A stretch of 64,000 bases of DNA from Pseudomonas putida. GTDB lineage: Bacteria; Pseudomonadota; Gammaproteobacteria; Pseudomonadales; Pseudomonadaceae. The notes under the pieces were generated by a model. It made no database searches, was not told where the DNA came from, and saw nothing but the letters and a program-made list of their open reading frames with translations. The first letter of the stretch is position 1, and the number at the start of each line of letters is the position of its first letter. The stretch covers positions 5,908,001 through 5,972,000 of the forward strand of contig CP163498.1 of the NCBI GenBank assembly GCA_041071465.1. Direction: 5' to 3'. The translations under genes and the position numbers were made by a program. Below, in pieces: positions 1 to 10,397 of the stretch.

Positions 1-1672
1 GGTTGATATCACGGTCCTTGGTTTCCGGCAGGAAGAAGATCCCCAGCACCGCCGTCATCACCGCAATCACGATCGGGTACCACAAGCCGTAATAGATATC
101 CCCGGTCGCCGCCACCATGGCAAACGCGACCGTCGGCAGAAAGCCGCCGAACCAGCCATTACCGATGTGGTAAGGCAGCGACATCGAGGTGTAGCGGATA
201 CGCGCCGGGAACAGCTCCACCAGCCAGGCGGCAATCGGGCCGTAGACCATGGTCACGTAGATCACCAGGAGGGTCAGCAGCAACAGCACCATCGGGTAGT
301 GGATCTTCGCCGGGTCGGCCTTTTCCGGGTAGCCGGCCTCTTTCAACGCACCACTCAAGGTGGCGGTAAAGGCCTCGCTCTGCACTTTGAAGTCCGCGGC
401 GGCCATGCTGCTGCCTTCAAAGCTGGGCAGTACCCGCTCACCAATGCGGATCTGCGCCACACTGCCAGGCTCGGCCGCCTGGTTGGTATAGGGAATGGCG
501 CGCTTGGCCAGCAGGCTCTTGGCAATGTCGCAGGAGCTGGTGAATTTGGCCTTGCCCACCGGGTCGAACTGGAATGCGCACTGGCCAGGGTCGGCCACCA
601 CCACGACCGGGTTCTGCTCCTGGGCAACGAACACATCCGGGTTGCCGTACTCGGTCAACGCCTTGAAGATCGGGAAATAGGTCAGCGCGGCGATGATGCA
701 GCCGGCCATGATGATCTTCTTGCGGCCAATGCGGTCAGACAAGCTACCGAAAAAGATGAAGAACGGCGTGCCGATCAGCAGCGAGCCGGCAATCAGCAGG
801 TTGGCGGTCTGCGGCTCGATCTTGAGCATCTGCAACAGGAAGAACAGCGCATAGAACTGCCCGGTGTACCACACCACCGCCTGCCCTGCGGTACCGCCCA
901 GCAGCGACATGATCACCACCTTGAGGTTGTCCCAGCGGGCGAACGACTCGGTCAGCGGTGCCTTGGACGCCTTGCCTTCGGCCTTCATCTTCATGAACAC
1001 CGGCGACTCGTTGAGCTGCATGCGGATGTACACCGAAATCGCCAGCAGCAAGATCGACAACAGGAACGGCACCCGCCAGCCCCAAGCTTCGAACACCTCG
1101 GTGCCCATGACGGTGCGGCACGCCATGATCACCAGCAACGACAGGAACAGCCCCAACGTGGCCGTGGTCTGGATCCAGGCGGTGAAGAAGCCCCGTCGGC
1201 CCTTGGGTGCATGTTCGGCCACATAAGTGGCCGCGCCGCCGTATTCACCACCCAAGGCCAGGCCTTGCAGCAGGCGCAGGGTAATCAGGATGACCGGCGC
1301 AGCCACGCCAATCGCGCTGTAGCTGGGTAGCAAGCCCACCAGTGCGGTCGACAGGCCCATGATGACAATGGTGATCAGGAAGGTATGCTTGCGCCCGATC
1401 ATGTCGCCCAGCCGGCCGAACACGATGGCGCCGAACGGCCTTACCGCAAACCCGGCGGCGAACGCCAGCAGCGCGAAGATGAACGAGGTGGTTTCATTGA
1501 CCCCGGCAAAGAAGTGCTTGGCGATGATCGCGGCGAGAGAACCGTACAGGTAGAAGTCGTACCATTCGAACACCGTGCCCAGGGACGAGGCGAAGATGAC
1601 CTTGCGCTCCTCCTTGGTGATACCGCGTTGGGGCGCGCTACTGCCCGTGGATGCGCTGTCGAGAACCGCCAT
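1..1672 (-). CDS. MHS-family MFS transporter (C-terminus cut by window edge)
   Basis: Twelve-helix major facilitator of the metabolite:H+ symporter (MHS) group, inner membrane, probably importing an organic acid or betaine-like solute; the substrate cannot be read from sequence. About 557 codons are visible, ending in the conserved LPETKDRD motif, so only a few C-terminal residues are missing. Family marks include TVFEWYDFYLYG near the N-terminus, GRLGDMIGRK after TM2 and SDRIGRKK mid-protein. An unusually long polar loop with two cysteines lies around residues 350-410. The ATG at 1672 is preceded by GGAGG. It is divergent from an AraC-type regulator that may control it. Confidence 0.9.
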   Translation of the reverse strand, partial: MAVLDSASTGSSAPQRGITKEERKVIFASSLGTVFEWYDFYLYGSLAAIIAKHFFAGVNETTSFIFALLAFAAGFAVRPFGAIVFGRLGDMIGRKHTFLITIVIMGLSTALVGLLPSYSAIGVAAPVILITLRLLQGLALGGEYGGAATYVAEHAPKGRRGFFTAWIQTTATLGLFLSLLVIMACRTVMGTEVFEAWGWRVPFLLSILLLAISVYIRMQLNESPVFMKMKAEGKASKAPLTESFARWDNLKVVIMSLLGGTAGQAVVWYTGQFYALFFLLQMLKIEPQTANLLIAGSLLIGTPFFIFFGSLSDRIGRKKIIMAGCIIAALTYFPIFKALTEYGNPDVFVAQEQNPVVVVADPGQCAFQFDPVGKAKFTSSCDIAKSLLAKRAIPYTNQAAEPGSVAQIRIGERVLPSFEGSSMAAADFKVQSEAFTATLSGALKEAGYPEKADPAKIHYPMVLLLLTLLVIYVTMVYGPIAAWLVELFPARIRYTSMSLPYHIGNGWFGGFLPTVAFAMVAATGDIYYGLWYPIVIAVMTAVLGIFFLPETKDRDIN

Positions 1673-1866
1673 GGGTTGCCTCCGTCATGTCGTCATGCAG
1701 GCCGGAGCACCTCACAACCACTTCACCGTCGCACCCAGGCGCTGGGGCTTGCTTTGGGTTGCGCGAAGCACGACGAGGCGGGCCGCCTCGGATCGCAGCA
1801 AGGTAAATGAAGCATAATCGGGATTGCCGGGATATCCACCCGCCTGGCCATACACCAGAGGGCAGC

Positions 1867-2553
1867 ATGGACGACACGGCAATACCCGGCTGGCAGGGCG
1901 ATATCTGGTTGGCGGACGATCACTGCCTGCTGCGGTCTACGCTGGGCAGGACCGACAGCCATGTGCATTACGCGCATCAGGTGCTTGTGGGCCTTGGTGC
2001 GGATGTCGAGGTGCGCCTAGGCGAGCGGATTTGCAGCGGCCCACAGGTGTTCATCGCGTCGCGGCAACCCCATGCCATCCTCAGCCATGGCGTACCGTGC
2101 CTAACCGTGTTTGCCGAACCGCTGGCCTTCGACCTGGCAGACCTTGCCCTAGCCTGCAAGCAAGCCGGCAACAGCGCAGAGCAACTGGCAGAGTGCCTCA
2201 TGCACTGGCCGCGCCGGCCGCTCGACCCGCGCCTGAGAAAAGCCCTCGAGCGCATCCGCGCACTCGACGAACAGGCCTTGCCGGCCCAGGAACTGGCCAG
2301 CACTGTTGCGCTGTCGCTCAGCCAACTGGAACGCCTGTTCAGCGGCTCACTGAAATTGTCCGTGCGCCGGCTGGTGCTGTGGCAGCGCTTGCGCATGGCC
2401 CTGCAACAGGCGCTGGGCGGCGCCAGCCTGACCGAAGCGGCATTGGCGGCGGGGTTTGCCGATTCGGCGCATTTCACCCGCAGCGTTCGCCAGCAATTCG
2501 GCCTCAGCCCAGGTACCGCTTTGCGCCGCTTGCGCCTACGTACGTTCGGCTAA
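1867..2553 (+). CDS. AraC-family transcriptional regulator
   Basis: Protein of 228 aa with a degenerate N-terminal cupin-like sensing region and a C-terminal AraC double helix-turn-helix (about residues 130-225; ALAAGFADSAHFTRSVRQQFG is the second HTH). The ATG at 1867 was chosen over an upstream in-frame ATG at 1807 because GAGGG sits just before it. It is divergent from the MFS transporter at 1-1672 and its 3' end overlaps the convergent desaturase gene by 18 bp. The transporter is the likeliest target by position; the inducer is unknown. Confidence 0.85.
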   Translation: MDDTAIPGWQGDIWLADDHCLLRSTLGRTDSHVHYAHQVLVGLGADVEVRLGERICSGPQVFIASRQPHAILSHGVPCLTVFAEPLAFDLADLALACKQAGNSAEQLAECLMHWPRRPLDPRLRKALERIRALDEQALPAQELASTVALSLSQLERLFSGSLKLSVRRLVLWQRLRMALQQALGGASLTEAALAAGFADSAHFTRSVRQQFGLSPGTALRRLRLRTFG

Positions 2554-3417
2554 CGCCTGACGCAGGCCTGCCGGCAATACCGCCGGTGGCTGAACATCTG
2601 CGCTTGCCCACGGCTCACGCAGTTGCGCCAGGTACGCCTGCGGATAGTCCGGCCGATCACCGATACCCATGTCGTCGTCCGCCAGCGTATAGCCTGGCAG
2701 GTACAGCCGCGTGCCAAGCAGGCGGTCCCACAGGGGGAAGAACAGCGCAAAGTTGACGTCGCCGGTAGTGCCGTACTTCAGGTGGTGCAAGCGATGCACC
2801 GGTGCCCAGGCGAACACATGGCGCCAGCCGCCAATATGCATGTCCACGTTACTGTGCTGCAGCAACAGCTGGATAGACACACTGAACGCCAGCAGCGATG
2901 CCACCTCGACGGGCAAGCCAAGCAGCAGCAACGGCAAGGTGCCCCCCAAGGTTTCGAGCAACTGGTGTATAGGGTGTTTCATCAAACCGTTGAAGCCGTA
3001 CAAGCGGGTGACACTGTGGTGCACCGCATGCAGCCGCCACAGCAGCGGGCTGCGATGGCTGGCGTAGTGCACCAGCGTGATGCCCAGGTCGGCCAAGGCA
3101 ATGGCCAGCAGCAACTGCAAGGCCAACGGCCAGTGGCCCGGCCACAGGCCCGTTTCCGGGAGCCAGTGGGCAAGCAGCGGGATGGCTGCCACGCTGGCGA
3201 GGGTCAGGCACTCGTTGAACAGCGCATGGCACAGGTCGCGACGGCCATCGCCTTGTGCCTGGTTCCAGGCAGCCTTGTAAGGCATGAGCCGCTCACAGGC
3301 GAATGACAGCAGCACTGCGCTGGCCAGCAGTGGCACCAGCCACAACGGATGGGCTGCCAATGACAAGGCGGCGGCAATGAAACCGAAGAAGAACAGTGGG
3401 GCGTATAGGGTGCGCAT
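2536..3417 (-). CDS. Sterol desaturase / fatty acid hydroxylase family membrane protein
   Basis: Integral membrane di-iron oxygenase of 293 aa. The histidine clusters of the family are present: HYASHR, HAVHHS and, further on, HRLHH, set between hydrophobic helices. Members hydroxylate or desaturate lipids and hopanoid- or carotenoid-like substrates; the substrate here is unknown. The ATG at 3417 has GGAG seven bases upstream. The gene overlaps the 3' end of the AraC regulator and is followed, after about 120 bp, by the hydrolase/VOC operon on the same strand. Confidence 0.85.
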   Translation of the reverse strand: MRTLYAPLFFFGFIAAALSLAAHPLWLVPLLASAVLLSFACERLMPYKAAWNQAQGDGRRDLCHALFNECLTLASVAAIPLLAHWLPETGLWPGHWPLALQLLLAIALADLGITLVHYASHRSPLLWRLHAVHHSVTRLYGFNGLMKHPIHQLLETLGGTLPLLLLGLPVEVASLLAFSVSIQLLLQHSNVDMHIGGWRHVFAWAPVHRLHHLKYGTTGDVNFALFFPLWDRLLGTRLYLPGYTLADDDMGIGDRPDYPQAYLAQLREPWASADVQPPAVLPAGLRQALAERT

Positions 3418-3535
3418 GGGCGACTCCAGGTAGTCAGGAGCCGCCAGTGTTGAGCCTCAGCCCAGGTGAGCGCTTGAAAGAACGGCGCATGCATGGCCGC
3501 GCCTGCAAATCGCCCGCGTTGGCTTGAAAAAACCG

Positions 3536-4315
3536 TTACCACAAGAACTGCACGACCTCCGCCAGCACCACCTCTGCCTGCTCCCGGTGTGGCACATGCC
3601 CACAGCCTTGCAGCAGTCGCGCCACTCCAGGCCCACCCGCCAGCGCCACCAGTCGTTCGGGGTGCGCCGACGAGCCAAACTCGTCGTTATCGCCATGCAG
3701 GCTCAACAAGGGGCAGCGAACCTGCGCCAAAACGGTATCCAGGTTCCAGTCGGCAAAATCCTCGGCCAGCCAGTTGTCCACCCAGGCGCGCAGTACCCAT
3801 TGGGCCTTGCTGCCGTGGTAGCGCTCCAGCCGCTGCAGTTGCCCAGGCTCGGCAAACTGCTGGTCCGCTGACCGAATGCCTTCAAGTGTGCGGGCTTCGA
3901 CAAAGGCCTGCGCCGACTCGGTGATCAACCCCATGCACTGGCTGGCGAATGCCGCAGCGCAGGCCACGGCCATTCCGCCGCCAACGCTGTGACCGAAGAC
4001 AATGAAATCAGCTATGTCAAAGTACTCGCGCAGGGCCGTGAAGCCCTGCTGCGCCTCGTTCTCGACAAAGCCCAGGCGTAACCTGCCGGGGTGTGCGTCG
4101 GAACGACCGAAGCCCAAGCGGTCGTAAGCGATCACCTGGTGCCCGGTAGCCTGCGCCAGCTGCGCCGGGAAGTCGCGCCACAAGGCCACGCAACCCAGCG
4201 AATCGTGCAACAGGACGATAGGCGCCCCCTGTGCCTGCAGCGGCACCCACTGCTGGGCGAACAGCTTGCCTGACGCGGTGTCGATCCAGTGCTCGCGAAT
4301 GTGCAGGCCGCTCAT
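3536..4315 (-). CDS. Alpha/beta hydrolase
   Basis: Cytoplasmic alpha/beta-hydrolase fold protein of 259 aa. The nucleophile elbow FGHSVGG places Ser110; an acid in LHGDNDEFG and the His of GCGHVPH complete a plausible triad, and the oxyanion region is LLHDSLG. The substrate is not predictable. Its ATG overlaps the stop of the upstream VOC gene (ATGA, 4312-4315), so the two are translationally coupled and probably act on the same small molecule. Confidence 0.85.
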   Translation of the reverse strand: MSGLHIREHWIDTASGKLFAQQWVPLQAQGAPIVLLHDSLGCVALWRDFPAQLAQATGHQVIAYDRLGFGRSDAHPGRLRLGFVENEAQQGFTALREYFDIADFIVFGHSVGGGMAVACAAAFASQCMGLITESAQAFVEARTLEGIRSADQQFAEPGQLQRLERYHGSKAQWVLRAWVDNWLAEDFADWNLDTVLAQVRCPLLSLHGDNDEFGSSAHPERLVALAGGPGVARLLQGCGHVPHREQAEVVLAEVVQFLW

Positions 4316-4731
4316 ACCGCCTCCGCCACCGGCCCCTTCAACTCGACCTGGTTGCCATCCGGGTCGTAGCAGTACAGCGAGAGCCCTTCGCCTTCGGCGC
4401 CATAACGCTTTTCCGCAGGCTCTACCGTTACCCCGGCGGCCTCCAGGTAGGCCGTCAGTGCGGCCTCGTCGAACGGCTCGATCCGCAGGCAGAAGTGATG
4501 CAGGTTGCGCCCTTCCACCCCCGGTGCCGCCCCGCCTGGCTGGCCCAGCGGGCCGTCCAGGGTCACCAGGTCGATCATCGCTGTGCCCGTGGCCAGGTGC
4601 ACCATGCCCAGGTCTTCGCGCACCCGGCTGACATTGCAGCCCAGCAGCTCGGTGTAGAAGGCAACACTGCGCGGCAGGTCACGGACCCGCAGAACAAGAT
4701 GGTCTATGTGCTTGATAGCGAACGGTCGCAT
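4312..4731 (-). CDS. VOC-family protein (glyoxalase/dioxygenase fold)
   Basis: Small vicinal-oxygen-chelate protein of 139 aa. It starts with the usual IDHLVLRVRDLPRSVAFYTELLG and ends with the metal-site strand YCYDPDGNQVELK. Candidate metal ligands are H10, a His in the HHFCLRIE strand and the Glu of QVELK. Members are lyases, dioxygenases or resistance proteins; the reaction is not assignable. It is first in a coupled pair with the alpha/beta hydrolase; an AAGGAG ribosome site precedes the ATG. Confidence 0.85.
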   Translation of the reverse strand: MRPFAIKHIDHLVLRVRDLPRSVAFYTELLGCNVSRVREDLGMVHLATGTAMIDLVTLDGPLGQPGGAAPGVEGRNLHHFCLRIEPFDEAALTAYLEAAGVTVEPAEKRYGAEGEGLSLYCYDPDGNQVELKGPVAEAV

Positions 4732-4806
4732 GCCGGGCTCCTTATGCCGTGTGTGCGAGTACCGTCGCCACCATAGCCCAGCTTCGCCCGGCGTGGCCAG
4801 AATCAG

Positions 4807-5733
4807 CTACTCGTTAACCAACCGTTGCAGCACGCCCCCTTCATGGCGCGTCAAGATACGCAGCAGTTGGTCGACCAGCGCACGGTCCGGGGCGTCCAGG
4901 TGGAAGTGGTGCCCGCCCGGGTGCCAGGAAACCTTCGCCTGGCTGGGCAAGGCGGCCTGACGCCGGACAAAGGCCTCACCAGTGAATGCGCCCTGGCGGC
5001 CAAACAGCAGGTACAACGGGCAGCGGATCTGGCTGAGCAGGTCGCAGGCTTCGCGCTCGGTCAGCGGCATGGGTTCGGGCAGCACCAGCCGTGGATCGTG
5101 GCGCCAGCAATAGCCATCGCCCAGTTGCAGCAGGTCGCGCAACGCCAACAGCCGTGCGGCACCCTCCGACAGCTCGGTGTCCAGGCGTTCGCGGCGTTGC
5201 GCCAGGGCGGTGTCCAGGTCGTCGAAGCGGCCCGCGTCCGGCTCGGCAAAACCCGGCAACTGGCTGCGCTGTACCATGCGCTTGAGCCGGTAGGCCCGTG
5301 CCAGGTGCTGCACGCGGTCATCCTCGGCCACCGTGAACGGTGCACCCATGCCGTCGAGGAAGGTCATGCTGGCAACGCCACTGGTCATGGCCGCCAGCAG
5401 CGACGCTACGCCAGTGCCCATGCCATGGGCCAGCACATGAAACTGCGCCAGGCCCAGGCTGTCGACCACAGCCAGCATGTCCTGGGCGTGTTCCCACAGG
5501 TAATAGCCACTGTCATGACGACGATGGTCGGAACGGCCATGGCCGACCAGGTCGGGCGCCACCACGAAGCAACCATCGAGCATCGGTGCCAGGCGCTCGA
5601 ACGAGGCGGCGTTGTCCAGCCAGCCATGCAGGGCCAGTACCGGTATCCCCTCTTCCGGGCCCCAACAGCGCACAGCAATCTCGATACCGTCGAGGTCCAG
5701 TAAATGGTCCTTGGGACTGAACGGCGAACGCAT
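4807..5733 (-). CDS. Alpha/beta hydrolase-like protein with Gly at the nucleophile position
   Basis: Alpha/beta-hydrolase fold of 308 aa with LALHGWLDNAASF (oxyanion loop) and DLVGHGRSD, both typical of the epoxide hydrolase/haloalkane dehalogenase branch, and a C-terminal His in HPGGHHFHLD. At the elbow, where GHSMGG is usual, the protein reads AHGMGT, so residue 104 is Gly rather than Ser, Asp or Cys. The codon is GGC, one base from AGC (Ser). Either a non-catalytic family member or a sequence error. A GGGAGAGAG stretch precedes the ATG at 5733. Confidence 0.8.
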   Translation of the reverse strand: MRSPFSPKDHLLDLDGIEIAVRCWGPEEGIPVLALHGWLDNAASFERLAPMLDGCFVVAPDLVGHGRSDHRRHDSGYYLWEHAQDMLAVVDSLGLAQFHVLAHGMGTGVASLLAAMTSGVASMTFLDGMGAPFTVAEDDRVQHLARAYRLKRMVQRSQLPGFAEPDAGRFDDLDTALAQRRERLDTELSEGAARLLALRDLLQLGDGYCWRHDPRLVLPEPMPLTEREACDLLSQIRCPLYLLFGRQGAFTGEAFVRRQAALPSQAKVSWHPGGHHFHLDAPDRALVDQLLRILTRHEGGVLQRLVNE

Positions 5734-5924
5734 GCTCTCTCTCCCTGACTGGTGCCTGGCGCGTACTCGTCAGGCCGGCACACCACCTTGGCCCAGCCAC
5801 GGCTCACCTGCTGGCCCCTCGCCGACAACTGCATGTGCATCACCGACTCGGGCAGGCAATTATCTACCGCACCTCGCGCCTGCGCCTGCGGCTCCATAGC
5901 GGCGACCGACCACGGAGCTACGAC

Positions 5925-8900
5925 ATGAGCCACACCCCTTACCACCACGCGCAAATGACACAGTCCCTGCCCGGCTGGAGCAAGGCGCTGCACAGCGAAC
6001 ACGCCAGTCGCATCCTGGCGCGCTTGCGCAAGGACTATCAGGATGCCGAAGGCAATGCTTACCCTTGGTACAGCCAGGCAGACCCACTCACCCGTCAGGC
6101 CGTGCAGCGCGCCATCGCCACTCGCGACGCCAGCAGCAGGGCCCTGCAGGCTGCGCTGAGCGACTTGCAGGGCGTCACTGCGTTCTGCGCCCCACTGCTG
6201 CAAAAGCAGCTGGGCATCGACACCCCGGTCACTCAGGCGCAATACGTTTATCAAGCCACCGCCGTCAGGCAACCGGACGGGATACCGAGTGGCCCTGTAG
6301 TACCAGGTGAGCTGGGCGAGATCGTACCCAAAGGTGACCCGCAGTATCGCAGCCTGCTCGAAGCGGCCCTGCACAATTTCGAAGGAACTGCCGATACCAC
6401 CCGTTTCAGCCGCCTGCAGCACGGCCGCCAGGACATCAGGCCAATCGCAGGGATGTCAGTGGCGGGGTTCATCGACCAGTGCCGTGCGCTTGACCTGGGC
6501 CAGCGCTACCAGCAGCACCTTGACCAGGTCTACGGCGGTGCAAACAAAGCCGAGCTGCAGTCACTGGCCATCACCGCACGGCGTGACGAGTTCCGCGTGC
6601 AAACCCGTATTGCGGCCTACAAAGGCCACCTCAGCCACGCCAGCGCTTTCGCGCTGCATGGCCTCGGTGCCGAAAACGCCGACCCCACCTATCAAGGCCG
6701 CCCCCTGCGTTGCTGGCAGCTGCAATTGTTTGGCATCCCGATCCACGAACTGCTGTTCATCGCGCCCACGCAAAACCGCACCCATGACCCGGTATTTCTC
6801 TACAACCCGGCAGATGGCGATGCGCTCAGGGAATTTGCCTCGCTGGGCGATGCACGCAAGTACCTGCGCCAGCAACTGCTGCAAGACGACTACCGCAAGC
6901 GCTTCGTCGCCCTGGCGCTGCAATCGCAACAGGCAGCGTTGAACCAGCAGCTTGAGCGCGCCCTTTACAGCAACGCCGACCAGGGAGCGCAGCGGCAACC
7001 TCGCAAGTCGATACATCTGGAGTCCATCGACAGCACCTTGCCAGATGTCCCTTGGGCACAGCTGGAATCCCGCCATCTTGTACGTCTGCGGGCCGATGCT
7101 CGCCAGGTGGCGGTTCCCACAGAAGATGTTGACGCCAGGGTACGCTTGCAGAACATCGAATACTGGCTGGACCTGGGCATGACCGTGCTGAATGTCGCCG
7201 CCATGGTCGTACCCTGCCTGAACCCGATCATGCTGACCATCGGCGCCGCGCAGATCATGGGCAGCGTGTTCGAGGGCATTTCAGCGTGGGAGGAAGGTGA
7301 CAATGAAGCGGCTGTGGCCCAGCTTGAGTCGGTGTTGCTGAACATTGTCACAGTGGCTGCCATGGGCGGCGCCACCATAGCGCTGAAGGCCTCAGGATTC
7401 GTCGATGCCATGCAGAGCATCGTCAAGGATGGCAACGACTACCTGTGGAACCCCACGTTGAAGGACCGTGCAAGCCCGGTATCGATTGCCGAACACCTTG
7501 AGCCCGACGCACAAGGCCGTTACACGGTAGACGGGCGCCACTACATTCGCATCGATGGTGTTGTCTACGAACAGGTGTATGAGCGGGGCCAGTGGCGCAT
7601 CCCCCACCCACTGGCCCCACAGGCTTATCGGCCGGTAGTGCGCGAATACGGTGCAGGCGCATGGCGCGCAGAACATGAAACGCCGCTGGAATGGGATGAC
7701 CTGTATCTGTTGCGCCGCTTAGGGCCAATCAGTGACGGCCTGACTGACGAAGCGCTGAAGGCAGCGCTAGCGTGCTCCGGTGTGCAAGGCGACGAACTTC
7801 GCCAAACCCAGGTTGCCGCACAGCAACCGCCTGCCTTGCTGGCCGATGCACTCGACCGCCTTAGCGCACGGGATCAGCTCAGCCCTGCCGATCGAGCCCA
7901 CCCCCTGGCCAGGCAGTTTCCGGGGCTGCCGGGGCGCGCCATCCGGCAGCTCATGGCCAGGACCTGCGCCAGTGAGCGTCTACGCCTGGCCCAAGGCAGG
8001 GTGCCTTTGCGCGTCGCCGAAGAGGCCCGGCGGCTTCAGGCACATGCCCGCTTGAGCAGGGCCTTGCTGGGGCTGTATCGCCCTGACCTGGCCACTGCCG
8101 ACAGTGAAGTGCTGGATGCCGCACTCAAGGCCGAACACCCTGAGCTTGATCCTCACCAACGGTATGAGGTGGCGATTGCCAACCGGGCGCATGCGGCACG
8201 GCTGATCGGGCAGCAACCCATCAGGCCGGGCTACCGTTCGCCGATGCGCCTGGCCGATGGCCGCCTTGGCTACCCACTCAGTGGAAGGCTGCCTTGGACC
8301 AATACGGCAAATAGACGATTGCGGGCACTGTACCCCAGCCTGAGTTCAAGCGAGCGCAATACCTTGCTCGGCCAACTGCGCCAGCGCGGTGACGTAGCGG
8401 CGCAGATCAGGGCGCTGGAAACCGAGCGCAACAGCCTCGACAACACGCTGCGTGACTGGGCGAGTCAAGGCAACGAGAACCAGCGCAACGCACGCAACGA
8501 GGTACGCGACCTGTTCAATGCCGCCTGGCGCCGTGACGACCCCGACAGCCTGACACTGCAAGACCTGGAAGTCGACGCCCTGCCATCACTGCCGGCGCGC
8601 TTCGATCACATCACCACCCTGAACATTCGCGCTATCGGCATCCGTCAGATACCTGCAGACTTCTTCCAGAGTTTCCCTCGTTGCGCACCCTGCGCCTGGC
8701 GCAAAGCCCAGAGCTCGATTTCGACGGCCTGTTCCGTGCACTGGCGTCCACCCCGCAACTGGAAGAGCTGGACCTGGGCAACAACCAGTTGGGCAGCCTG
8801 ACCGACGGGATGCGCCAACACCTGACCGGCCTTACCCGCCTGCGCCGGCTGAGCCTGCGTCTGAACAGGCTGCAGCTAAGCGAAGCCGACCTGCAGACCC

Positions 8901-10393
8901 TTGCACAGCTTCCCCTCGAATACATTGATCTGGAGTACAACCACATTACGCTGAGTGATGCCTTGGCAGCACGATTCACCGGCCTGCACCAATTGCGCGG
9001 CCTACGCTTGACCAACAACCCACTGGGTCAGGCCCCCGACCTGACCGGTCTGACCCGCCTGACCAACCTGCAACTGCGCAACTGCAGCCTGCATGAGTGG
9101 CCGCGCGGCCTCACATCACTGATGGCGCAGGCCGACCTGCAATTGCGCCACCTCAGCCTGAGCTACAACCCGATCGCCGAGGTGCCGGACCTTAACCAGT
9201 TGCTGACCAGCCCCTTTGCCGATGCCCTGCGTGCAAACCGCGATGCCTTGTGGGACTTCAACGAAAACGACCTGGATGCCAACAGCAACCGCCGGCTACG
9301 CGCGGCCGGCGTCGAAGTGCACAGCGACGATCAACTGTCGGATATCAGCGAGGAGTTCTGGCTCGTGGATGCCAGCCCAGAACAGACACAGCTTTGGAAC
9401 GAATTATTCGAGGGCGATGCAAACCGACATTTACGCGATGTCATCGAACGCGTGACTCGCTCGCAGCAAGCCGAGCAGGATTTGCGCGGGCTGAGTAACC
9501 AGGTCTGGCGGTTGCTCGAACAGGCCGGGCAGGATGAGGCGCTGCGCACCCATCTGGACAATGTCGCGCAAGACTACCCGCCCACCTGTGGCGACGCCGG
9601 TACCGATGCGTTCAGCGCCCTCGAAATTGAAGCACAGGTGTTCAGCCAACTGGCCCAGGAAGCAGAGCGCCCCGCCTACCTGTTCAACTTTTTCAGAACC
9701 CTCTATCGCCGGGAAATGGTCAACGCGCTGGGCGAACGGATCCAGCTCGCTCGACTGGCGCGCCAGGCACGCTTGCTGGAGCTGGAGCGGCTACCTGCCC
9801 AGGCACAGCCCGCAAGGATTGATGTGCCTGCGCTGGACAGCCTCGACGAGCTGAGTGACAACGCCCTGCTCACTGGCGGGACGGACCTGATCGAAATACG
9901 CCTGGCCTTGCGCCAGTCACTGGCAGTGCCACTCGACTTTCCAGAAACCAGCCAAGGCATGCTGTATCGCCGCGAAGCGATGATTTCGACACGGGTGGAA
10001 AGCAATGTCGAACACGCCGTCCGGCAATTCGACCAAACCGCCACAGAGCGCAGGGCATGGGTTGCGCGGCAGCCCAGCTGGCAACGTTACCTTGCCCAGC
10101 ACTTCGCCAGCCAGTTCGCCACGCTGGATGAGCGGTGGTACCAAGGCATGCAGTACCTGGACTATTGCCTGGACGCTGAAAACGAAGCCGTCACTTCGCT
10201 GGATGGTACGGTATTGCAAGCCATCGGCGAGGCGCTGCCCGCGCCAGCGTTGGACGGCAGTGGTCAATTGCAAAGAATGGACCTTGGCAGCCAGGCTTAC
10301 GACCTGGCCAGCCGGCGCCTGAACGCCGGGCGTGAGCAGCAGCGCGAAGCGTTGTTCGAAACGCTTACCCGCCTGCAAGACCCGAACAGATAG
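5925..10393 (+). CDS. NEL-type E3 ubiquitin ligase-like toxin with leucine-rich repeats (read in two frames)
   Basis: About 1,489 residues if the two frames are joined. The N-terminal half resembles the dermonecrotic-toxin N-terminal region (DUF6543) and contains a hydrophobic stretch around residues 420-500. From about residue 890 there are leucine-rich repeats (LEELDLGNNQL, LRRLSLRLNRLQL and similar), followed by a NEL domain with the catalytic-type motif CGD (Cys about 1222, codon 9587-9589), as in the IpaH/SspH CxD motif. The frame changes by -1 at 8672-8680 inside a repeat; joining there restores a normal repeat. The ATG at 5925 has GGAG upstream and is preferred to the ATG at 5835. No secretion-system gene is nearby. 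Targets are unknown; the family ubiquitinates host proteins. Confidence 0.8.
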
Positions 10394-10397
10394 CGCC

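Noticed and set aside
5835..5924. Upstream ATG at 5835 as start of the NEL-type gene
   Set aside because: The extra 30 residues are Arg-rich and not family-like, and the ATG at 5925 has a GGAG ribosome site.
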